39,389 nucleotides of DNA from Pseudomonadota bacterium (GTDB taxonomy: Bacteria; Pseudomonadota; Alphaproteobacteria; Micropepsales; Micropepsaceae): the NCBI GenBank assembly GCA_021804785.1, contig JAJZGY010000022.1, positions 1 to 39,389 on the forward strand, in the 5' to 3' direction. How positions within the stretch are numbered: position 1 is the stretch's first letter; the number at the start of each line of letters is the position of its first letter. Made by a program: the position numbers and the translations under genes. Positions 25,052 through 32,088 of this stretch are shown piece by piece. Under the pieces are notes generated by a model. That model saw only the letters and a program-made list of their open reading frames with translations, was not told the origin of the DNA and did not search any database.

Positions 25052-26170
25052 ATGCGTATTGGAGTACCAAAAGAGATCAAGAATCACGAATACCGGGTTG
25101 GAATGACGCCAGCAGCGGTGCGTGAAGTGACGGCCCATGGCCACGAGGTGGTGATCCAGACCATGGCGGGCGAGGCCATCGGGTTGCATGACGAGCTCTA
25201 TGTGAAGGCTGGTGCAAAGATCCTGCCCTCTGCTGAGGAGGTGTTTGCGCGTGCCGACATGATCGTGAAGGTCAAGGAGCCGCAGGCCGAGGAAATCAAG
25301 CGTCTGCGCAAGGGACAAACGCTCTTTACCTATCTGCATCTGGCGCCTGATCCGGAGCAGACGCAGGGCCTGCTAAGATCTGGTGCCACCTGCATCGCTT
25401 ACGAAACGGTGACGGATGGACGTGGCGGGCTTCCTCTGCTCGCGCCAATGAGCGAAGTGGCAGGACGCATGTCGATTCAGGCCGGCGCACATTGTCTTGA
25501 AATCGCGCAAGGCGGGCGCGGCCAGCTTCTGGGCGGAGTACCGGGAGTGCCGGCCGCGAAGGTTGTCGTTCTGGGGGGAGGCGTGGTTGGTACAAATGCT
25601 GCTCGCATGGCGATGGGACTTGAGGCACATGTCGTTGTGCTCGACGTTTCGCTTGGCAGGCTGAAAGAGCTCGATGAACAGTTTGGCTCGCGCATGCAGA
25701 CCCTGTTCTCGACGATTGATGCCATCGAGGAGCAGGTGATCAGCGCCGACCTCGTGATTGGTGGTGTATTGCTGCCGGGAGCCGCAGCACCCAAGTTGAT
25801 CAGGGAATCCATGGTCAGGCAGATGAAGAAGGGTTCTGTGATCGTAGACGTGGCAATTGACCAGGGCGGCTGTGCAGAAACCAGCCATGCCACAACCCAT
25901 GCCGATCCAACCTATATCCTGCATGATGTTGTACATTATTGCGTGGCAAACATGCCCGGTGGCGTCGCCCGCACGTCAACATTCGCACTTAACAATGCAA
26001 CCCTGCCGTTCATCTTGGCGCTGGCGCAGCTGGGGCCTGAGGCGGCAATGAAGAAGAACCCACACCTGCGCGCCGGGCTCAATGTGTATCAGGGCACGCT
26101 GACCTATGGTGCCGTGGCCGAAGCGCAGAATTTACCTTTCGAGCCGGCGGAAAAAATTCTCCGAATTTAA
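25052..26170 (+). CDS. ald: Alanine dehydrogenase
   Basis: A 372-residue NAD-dependent L-alanine dehydrogenase (alanine to pyruvate and ammonia, reversible). Key residues are visible: the substrate arginine in EYRVGMTP (R15), the lysine in IVKVKEP (about 74), the catalytic histidine in TYLHLAPD (about 95), the Rossmann loop VLGGGVVGTNAA (about 172-183), and the catalytic aspartate in DVAIDQGG (about 269). Length and motifs are canonical. AGAGGA precedes the ATG. It may link amino-acid catabolism to ammonia release, alongside the dehydratase and aldolase genes in this window. Confidence 0.97.
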   Translation: MRIGVPKEIKNHEYRVGMTPAAVREVTAHGHEVVIQTMAGEAIGLHDELYVKAGAKILPSAEEVFARADMIVKVKEPQAEEIKRLRKGQTLFTYLHLAPDPEQTQGLLRSGATCIAYETVTDGRGGLPLLAPMSEVAGRMSIQAGAHCLEIAQGGRGQLLGGVPGVPAAKVVVLGGGVVGTNAARMAMGLEAHVVVLDVSLGRLKELDEQFGSRMQTLFSTIDAIEEQVISADLVIGGVLLPGAAAPKLIRESMVRQMKKGSVIVDVAIDQGGCAETSHATTHADPTYILHDVVHYCVANMPGGVARTSTFALNNATLPFILALAQLGPEAAMKKNPHLRAGLNVYQGTLTYGAVAEAQNLPFEPAEKILRI

Positions 26171-26225
26171 GCCTGTTCCGCCGCGACGCTTATGAAAGGC
26201 ACGGCGGCGTTGGTGCGAGCTTTGC

Positions 26226-27071
26226 TCAGCTCTGAGCCGTCGAGTGATTGAGATAGAGGTAGATGGCTCGTACCTCGGCGGTCGTAAGCAGATGAAAGCG
26301 CCTGCGGATCAATGGGGTCATGGTGGAGGTGCCGTGACCCAATTGGCCGATGCCGGTATGGAAGAAGGACTCAAATGCGCTCAGTGAGTAGTGCTTTATG
26401 GCAAAGCGCAGATCCGGCGAGTCCACATCTGCCTCACCCGAAAGGTGTCGTCCATGACAGGCCGAACATTGCGTGTGCGTGAGGTAGCGGCCAAGTGCCA
26501 GTGGTGCCACGGGGGTCGTTAAGGGCCCGCGTTCGCTGGTGCGCAGATGCTGGGCCGCAACCGGAATGAGACCTGTGGCCAGCATGGCTCTTCCGATCAG
26601 CCCCCAACGGGTCGCACCAGCGGTGTTCGCCCTTGGTGGGCGGGATTGCAGATAGGCGATCATGGCGGCGACATCAGCGTCCGATTCGCGCAGAAAACGC
26701 ACAACCGGCATGGAGATCACGGCCCTGCCATCGGGTTTGACACCATAGCGGATGGCGGTGGCTAGCTGCTGCGTCGATAGCCGGTGGGCAAGGACCGTCA
26801 GATTGGGCGCGACCAGGCGTGTGCCAAGCCAGGCTGTCAGAACTACATGGCCGGTTTCGCCAGCCCCGTGACAGTCTGAGCAGCCATTGATACGAACCAA
26901 GCGTTGGCCCGCGCTGACCATCTGCGCGCTGGGCGCGATCGCCAAGGGGAGGCGTGGTCGCTCGTATACATGAGTCAGCACGGCCTGCGACGCCACTTCG
27001 ATGCGCCAGACCCCAAGCGCAATCAAACCCAATACGACCAACCCTGTGGTCCACTTTATACCAGAACGCAC
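26226..27071 (-). CDS. Membrane-anchored dihaem cytochrome c
   Basis: A 281-residue protein with one N-terminal helix (about residues 8-22, uncleaved anchor or signal) and two class I cytochrome c domains, each with a CxxCH haem site: CSDCH at 64-68 and CSACH at 202-206. M121 and M251 are candidate axial ligands. The layout resembles the c-type subunits that feed electrons from periplasmic dehydrogenases to oxidases. The start is GTG 27071, with GGGGAG about 7 nt before it. No partner dehydrogenase is adjacent; the neighbouring SDR is cytosolic. Confidence 0.9.
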   Translation of the reverse strand: MRSGIKWTTGLVVLGLIALGVWRIEVASQAVLTHVYERPRLPLAIAPSAQMVSAGQRLVRINGCSDCHGAGETGHVVLTAWLGTRLVAPNLTVLAHRLSTQQLATAIRYGVKPDGRAVISMPVVRFLRESDADVAAMIAYLQSRPPRANTAGATRWGLIGRAMLATGLIPVAAQHLRTSERGPLTTPVAPLALGRYLTHTQCSACHGRHLSGEADVDSPDLRFAIKHYSLSAFESFFHTGIGQLGHGTSTMTPLIRRRFHLLTTAEVRAIYLYLNHSTAQS

Positions 27072-27149
27072 ACCCCATCTCCCCGGCCGATTGCGCCAGC
27101 CTAGCCGATCTTGGCGGGGCCGCGCAGTGAAGCGATTGTCATACAGCCT

Positions 27150-27914
27150 TCAGATGGTTGCTCCGCCATCGCAGACAATAACCTGACCGGTGGTGAACGA
27201 TCCGGCCCGCGACGCCAGAAATACGGCGGCGCCGGCGATCTCGTCCGGCTCGCCGATGCGGCGCAGCGGGGCTCCAGAAGTGGCTCGCTTGAGCGTGTCA
27301 GGGTTTTCCCAAAGAGCGCGGGCGAAATCGGTCTTGATCAGGCCAGGTGCGATGCAATTGGCACGAATATTGTGCGCACCGTACTCGACGGCGATGTTGC
27401 GGGCCAGCTGCATATCTGCTGCCTTGGAAATGCAATAGGCGCCGATCACCGGCGAGCCCCTCAGCCCTCCAATGGAGGATACGATGATGATCGAGCCATC
27501 CTTTCGCTCCATCATCTCCGGTATGACCATCTGACAAAGCCAGTGATTGGACCGGATATTGGCCCCCATGATCTTGTCGAAGGCCTCGTCAGGAATATCG
27601 AGGCTCGACCCGTAATAGGGGTTCAGAGCTGCGTTGCAGACCAGGACGTCGATCCTGCCCCATTGCCCGCGGGTCTTGGCAACCAGAGCCTCGAGCTGTT
27701 CTTTGTAATTGATGTTGGCGGCGATCGGGATTGCGACCTCGGCGCCACGCTCCCGATTGATGGCCTCGGCGACTTTGATGCAGGCATCCTCTTTGCGGCT
27801 CGATACCACCACCTTGGCGCCATGTTCGGCGAGGCGATGAACGATGGCCTCGCCAATGCCCTTGGTCGACCCGGTCACGAGTGCAACCTTGCCGCTCAGG
27901 TCGAAGAGGTTCAT
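27150..27914 (-). CDS. Short-chain dehydrogenase/reductase
   Basis: A 254-residue classical SDR. The cofactor loop is TGSTKGIG (about 14-21), followed by CNAAL (about 92-96), the catalytic serine in IVSSIGG (about 144), YCISK (Y and K about 157-161) and the IAPGLIKTDFAR loop. An SSRK after the second strand favours NADP(H). The protein ends FTTGQVIVCDGGATI, typical of the family. ATG 27914 has GGGAG at good spacing; the longer frame to 27977 is not supported. The substrate is unknown; alcohol, 3-oxoacyl or sugar oxidoreductases are all possible. Confidence 0.92.
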   Translation of the reverse strand: MNLFDLSGKVALVTGSTKGIGEAIVHRLAEHGAKVVVSSRKEDACIKVAEAINRERGAEVAIPIAANINYKEQLEALVAKTRGQWGRIDVLVCNAALNPYYGSSLDIPDEAFDKIMGANIRSNHWLCQMVIPEMMERKDGSIIIVSSIGGLRGSPVIGAYCISKAADMQLARNIAVEYGAHNIRANCIAPGLIKTDFARALWENPDTLKRATSGAPLRRIGEPDEIAGAAVFLASRAGSFTTGQVIVCDGGATI

Positions 27915-28315
27915 GAAGGCTCCCGGTTTCCAAATTTGCGATAGCGGCGATGTTAGCCGGGTGTGCCCGAACCACAAGTGGGCAGGCAGTGTCAGGCGGC
28001 ATGAGGCCGCTTATTTTGTTTGGGCGTGCCGGCAGTACTCTGGCAAGGCCGAGGTCTGGATCGCCACAGGATGCCTCCTGGCACTGCGATCGGTCCGACC
28101 TGACAAGGTCACAGCGGGTGCAGGCGCTCGGACAGATTGGCAAAATCCAGACCCTGAGGGTGTTCAGGAGGGTGCGGGAGCTGGGTGCACCCAGGGCGCA
28201 GCACAGTGTCGCTGCTGGTCACATGGGCGCAATATTCCAGCCAGCAGCGGCTGGCTGGTCCATAAGGTTAACGGATGGGCAACCATAAGACAGCCATTAT
28301 GGGGGTCGTCAGACT
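27915..28315. promoter_or_regulatory. 400-bp divergent spacer upstream of the TipF-like gene
   Basis: No gene is supported; a frame at 27950-28288 has no family features. Just before the TipF-like gene lies GGTTAACGGATGGGCAACC (28264-28282), flanked on both sides by CCATAAG. Its TTAA-N7-GCAA form is a degenerate relative of the CtrA box (TTAA-N7-TTAA), which controls flagellar genes in related bacteria. Confidence 0.35.
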
Positions 28316-29584
28316 GTGCGCGAGGTCCCTTTGACCAACCCCCTGATTGCTCTTGCCTATGCCGTCGCGGCCGCGGTCACCGGCATCGCTCTGCACATGC
28401 TGGGTGCGGTGTCAGCCCCGATCGCCGTCATGGTGGCATTTTCTCAGATCCTGCTGTCGCTACAGTTGCACCTGCTCGTGATCAGGCGGCGGGCGTCGCA
28501 GCGCCTGGCCGCGGAATTGAAGGCGCTAAAGGAGGCAAGTAGCGAAACCAGGGCCGAACTCGCGCAGCAGCGTGACCAGATGCAGTCGATGCGCGATAGT
28601 TTTGAAAACCGCGCGAGTGCCCAGAACAAGAAGATCGTTTCAGAGCTGAAAATGCTTGAAGGCCTGATGCGCGAGTTCGCTGGGAGGATTTCCGAACGGG
28701 CCAAAGCTGTGGCGCCCGCGGACGTGACACCTCAACTCGATGCGCCGCGCCAAGAGGGTCCTGCCTACCTCGAGACACTCGGCGAAGACGACCTGCTAGA
28801 GACCATCCGGGCAAGCCTGGAGGAAAATCGCGTCGATCTCTATCTGCAGCCTATCGTCAGTCTGCCTCAACGCAAGCTGCGTTACTACGAAGCCCTGTCG
28901 CGGTTAAGAGCCGAGGACGGGACGCTGATCATGCCTGAGCAGTATATCCGGATTGCAGAGCCAGTGGGGTTGATGAGTGTCGTCGACAATCTGCTGCTGT
29001 TTCGTTGCGTGCAGATCGTGCGCAAGCTGATTCAGCGGCAGCGTGATATCGCGGTGTTCTGTAATATTTCGGGAGATACACTCACGGACGTGGAGTTTTT
29101 TCCTCAGTTCCTCGAATACATGCATCACAACCGAGATCTCGCCGGGCGCATTGTTTTTGAATTCGCGCAGGATGCGGTCGTCAAAGCGGGGTTGAAGGGA
29201 GAGGAAAACCTGTCCTATCTCGCCGGCCTGGGGTTCAGTCTTTCCATGGATCACACTAATGCGCTTGATCTGGATCTCATGCGCCTGAAGACGATAGGCT
29301 TTCGTTTCATCAAGGTGCGCGCTGCGACGCTGATCCGGGGCATGCAGGATGCTCAGGCCGCGGTAGCGGCGGAAGATTTCAAGAAGCTTCTGGCCCGTCA
29401 TGGCCTCAATCTCATTGCCGAACACGTCGAAGACGAGAAGACTGTGGTGCAGCTCCTGGACTTCAGCGTCGATTTTGCCCAGGGCTACCTCTTTGGCGAA
29501 CCGCGGGCGGTGCGCGAAGATGGGACCAAGCCGTCACAGGCGCCGTCCGCAGCCCCGGTCATACCATTCCGCCGCGCCGGTTGA
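28316..29584 (+). CDS. tipF: TipF-like flagellar regulator with degenerate EAL domain
   Basis: A 422-residue protein with two N-terminal membrane helices (about residues 10-55), a coiled-coil stretch (about 58-130) and a C-terminal EAL domain (about 155-400), the layout of Caulobacter TipF, which recruits flagellar assembly factors to the pole. The EAL triad is present (YYEALSRLR), but the metal-binding DDFG-type motif is replaced by SMDHTNALDL and NLS by CNISGD, so phosphodiesterase activity is unlikely; it may bind c-di-GMP instead. The start is GTG 28316 and the ribosome binding site is weak. The HAD gene follows within about 30 nt. No flagellar structural genes are in the window. Confidence 0.75.
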   Translation: MREVPLTNPLIALAYAVAAAVTGIALHMLGAVSAPIAVMVAFSQILLSLQLHLLVIRRRASQRLAAELKALKEASSETRAELAQQRDQMQSMRDSFENRASAQNKKIVSELKMLEGLMREFAGRISERAKAVAPADVTPQLDAPRQEGPAYLETLGEDDLLETIRASLEENRVDLYLQPIVSLPQRKLRYYEALSRLRAEDGTLIMPEQYIRIAEPVGLMSVVDNLLLFRCVQIVRKLIQRQRDIAVFCNISGDTLTDVEFFPQFLEYMHHNRDLAGRIVFEFAQDAVVKAGLKGEENLSYLAGLGFSLSMDHTNALDLDLMRLKTIGFRFIKVRAATLIRGMQDAQAAVAAEDFKKLLARHGLNLIAEHVEDEKTVVQLLDFSVDFAQGYLFGEPRAVREDGTKPSQAPSAAPVIPFRRAG

Positions 29585-29615
29585 CGTCGCGGCCCCTACG
29601 TGCCAAGCGCATGGG

Positions 29616-30470
29616 ATGGATGATATTCCAATCCTTGCCGGTCTCGGTCAGATTGCCGAGAGCTATGACTGCCTGCTCTGCGACGTCTGGGGTGTGCTCC
29701 ACAATGGCGTGAGCGCCCGCCGTCCTGCAGTCGAGGCCTTGCGGCGGTTTCGTACGAAAGGCCCCGTGATCCTGCTCTCCAATGCGCCGCGGCCAGCCTC
29801 CGACCTCAGGCAGCAGTTCGCTCGGGTTGGCGTTCCTGCCGATTGCTATGATGCGATTCTGACCTCCGGCATGGCAGCCCGCCAGGCGTTGGAGCGTTGG
29901 CAGAGCGGGGCCCCCGTGCGGCTCTTCCATCTTGGTCCCGAGCGTGATCGGGGCGTATTCGCGGGACTTGATGTCACGCTCTGCGATGTGCGGGAGGCGG
30001 ACATTATTCTTTGCACTGGTCTGTACGACGACGAACATGAAACGCCGGAGGACTACCGCGCGCTGCTAGGTCCGGCGGCAGAGGCATGCCTGGGTTTCAT
30101 CTGTGCCAATCCCGATCTCAAGGTGCAGCGGGGTGCCCAACTCGTCTATTGCGCCGGGGCGCTGGCGGCTCTCTATGAGGAATTGGGCGGGGAGGTCACC
30201 TATTACGGTAAGCCACACCGGCCGATCTATGATGCCGCACTTGCCCTGGCGGCAGACCTTGGCGGCCACACCATCCTGCGCCCCTTGGCGATTGGCGATG
30301 GACTGAAGACTGATGTTGCGGGTGCTAATCGGGCAGGCGTTGACGTCCTCTTCATCGCCGACGGGGTTCATGGCGAGGACCTTGGTGTGCTGAATGAACG
30401 TAATCTGGCGCGCCTGTTCGCCGACGCCAAGGCGCACGCCGTCGGCGCTATGGCCGCCCTTATGTGGTAG
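29616..30470 (+). CDS. HAD superfamily class IIA hydrolase (TIGR01459-like)
   Basis: A 284-residue HAD phosphatase-like protein. Motif I is LCDVWGVLHNG (about residues 19-29, nucleophile Asp), motif II lies around VILLSNAPRP, the class IIA cap sits between motifs II and III, and the end has YYGKPHRPIYDAAL and AIGDGLKTDVAGANRAG (motif IV). The family is described mainly from alphaproteobacteria and is often found near ribF, as here; a nucleotide or sugar phosphate substrate is inferred, and FMN-related phosphatase work is one idea. ATG 29616 fits the family N-terminus. Confidence 0.88.
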   Translation: MDDIPILAGLGQIAESYDCLLCDVWGVLHNGVSARRPAVEALRRFRTKGPVILLSNAPRPASDLRQQFARVGVPADCYDAILTSGMAARQALERWQSGAPVRLFHLGPERDRGVFAGLDVTLCDVREADIILCTGLYDDEHETPEDYRALLGPAAEACLGFICANPDLKVQRGAQLVYCAGALAALYEELGGEVTYYGKPHRPIYDAALALAADLGGHTILRPLAIGDGLKTDVAGANRAGVDVLFIADGVHGEDLGVLNERNLARLFADAKAHAVGAMAALMW

Positions 30471-30500
30471 AGAGCGCACGCGAGCAGAAACGAGCAGCCC

Positions 30501-30923
30501 ATGACCTACTATGTAGACCAATTAGAGCCTGGCATGTCGGAGCGGTATACACACACCGTGACGGAGCATGACATCGCGTTGTTTGGCGAGGTTTCCGGCG
30601 ACACCAATCCTATGCATTTCGACGAAACTTTCGCTGCGTCGACGCCGTTCAAGACCCGGATTGCGCACGGCATGTTGAGCGCAAGCTACATCTCTACCAT
30701 TTTGGGTCTGAAAATGCCGGGGCCAGGCACCATCTTCCTCAGCTTCTCTTGCCGCTTCAAGGCGCCGGTACGGATTGGCGACACGGTTGTGGCCGAGGTC
30801 CGCGTGCGCGACGTCATAGTGCAGAAGCGGCGCGTCGCATTTGATTGTGACTGCAAGGTTGGCGATACAGTGGTCATAGAAGCCGAGGCGGTCGTCATGC
30901 CCCCGGCGCGGCCCCAGATCTGA
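30501..30923 (+). CDS. MaoC-like (R)-specific enoyl-CoA hydratase
   Basis: A 140-residue hotdog protein with the MaoC hydratase motif FGEVSGDTNPMHFDETFAAS (about residues 28-47), containing the Asp/His catalytic pair, followed by IAHGMLSASYIS. Such enzymes hydrate trans-2-enoyl-CoA to (R)-3-hydroxyacyl-CoA in fatty acid degradation or polyhydroxyalkanoate precursor supply (PhaJ type). It is preceded by the HAD gene (30 nt) and followed 8 nt later by ribF, so it is part of the same run. Confidence 0.88.
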   Translation: MTYYVDQLEPGMSERYTHTVTEHDIALFGEVSGDTNPMHFDETFAASTPFKTRIAHGMLSASYISTILGLKMPGPGTIFLSFSCRFKAPVRIGDTVVAEVRVRDVIVQKRRVAFDCDCKVGDTVVIEAEAVVMPPARPQI

Positions 30924-30931
30924 GAGCCGGC

Positions 30932-31906
30932 ATGCACATCCTTCGCCACTATGACGATGTTCCCGCGCAGTTGCGCGGAGCCGTTGTAGCCCTGGGCAAT
31001 TTTGATGGCGTACATCGCGGTCACCAGGCGCTGATCGCGCAGGCGCAGCGGATGGCTGGGAGCTGTTCAGCGCCGGTGGGCGTGGTCGCCTTTGAGCCGC
31101 ATCCCCAGGAATTCTTCAAGCCCAACGAAGCCGCCTTTCGCTTGACGCCATTCCGGATCAAGGCGCGGCTGATTGCCGAATTAGGCGCTGACGTCCTCTT
31201 TGCATTGTCCTTTGACCTTGCGATGTCGCAAATGACTGCGGAGGAGTTTGTCCAAACGGTCCTGATGCGGGGGCTTGGGGTCAAAGGTGTGGTGGTCGGC
31301 CGGGACTTCCGCTTCGGTAAGGGTAGGGCCGGTGATGGCGCGATGCTCGCGGCCCTGGGCAAGGAACGCGGTTTTGCCGTTCACCTTCACGCTCCGGTCG
31401 GAGCTGGTCCACGCGGGGTCAAGATTTCCTCGACCCTCATTCGCGAAACACTCAAAGCCGGTCGGCCCGAGGAAGCGGCCCGGCTCCTCGGCCATTGGTG
31501 GACAATTGAAAGCCACGTCGAGCATGGAGACAAGCGGGGGCGGGTGATCGGCTTTCCAACCATCAATATGCGGTGGGAGGGCTCATTGGCCCCTGCCTAC
31601 GGCGTCTATGCGGTCAGGGCACGCGACCTGGATGGCACTCATGGTGTTCAGCGCTATGATGGGGTAGCAAATTTTGGCATCCGTCCCATGTATGCCTTGC
31701 CCCACCCGCTGCTGGAGACCTATCTGCTGGATTTTGATGGTGATCTTTATGGCCGCCACATGGCGGTCGAACTCATCGCCTATCTGAGGCCCGAGGCCAA
31801 GTTTGATTCGATCGAGGCGCTCAAGGCCCAGATCGACCGCGATCTAGCCGCGGCGCGGCTGGCTCTCAGCCAGAGCAGCCAGGTTCCTCCGCCGCTGGAC
31901 CACTGA
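30932..31906 (+). CDS. ribF: Bifunctional riboflavin kinase / FAD synthetase
   Basis: A 324-residue enzyme that turns riboflavin into FMN and FAD. The N-terminal nucleotidyltransferase has ALGNFDGVHRGHQ (about residues 16-28) and VVGRDFRFGKGRAG (about 111-124). The C-terminal kinase begins near EHGDKRGRVIGFPTIN (about 196-211) and has GVANFGIRP and LLDFDGDLYG. Its place just before ileS-lspA follows the conserved ribF-ileS-lspA order of many proteobacteria. Confidence 0.96.
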   Translation: MHILRHYDDVPAQLRGAVVALGNFDGVHRGHQALIAQAQRMAGSCSAPVGVVAFEPHPQEFFKPNEAAFRLTPFRIKARLIAELGADVLFALSFDLAMSQMTAEEFVQTVLMRGLGVKGVVVGRDFRFGKGRAGDGAMLAALGKERGFAVHLHAPVGAGPRGVKISSTLIRETLKAGRPEEAARLLGHWWTIESHVEHGDKRGRVIGFPTINMRWEGSLAPAYGVYAVRARDLDGTHGVQRYDGVANFGIRPMYALPHPLLETYLLDFDGDLYGRHMAVELIAYLRPEAKFDSIEALKAQIDRDLAAARLALSQSSQVPPPLDH

Positions 31907-32088
31907 GGCTGGCGCTGCTAGAAGCGTGGCCGGCCCAATTTCCTGATCCGGCAAGGGATTTGCTGCTTTTGGCGCACGGGCCTCGAATGCGCCCTTTGCC
32001 GCTACACCCGGGCACTGGATTTACGCCACGCTGGGCCGGCCGGATACCGGCTTGCTGGCAATAACTGACGATCTGAGACGAAGTGCAC

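Noticed and set aside
27950-28288. 112-codon plus-strand frame upstream of the TipF-like gene
   Set aside because: It overlaps the SDR promoter, has no motif and a start without a ribosome binding site.
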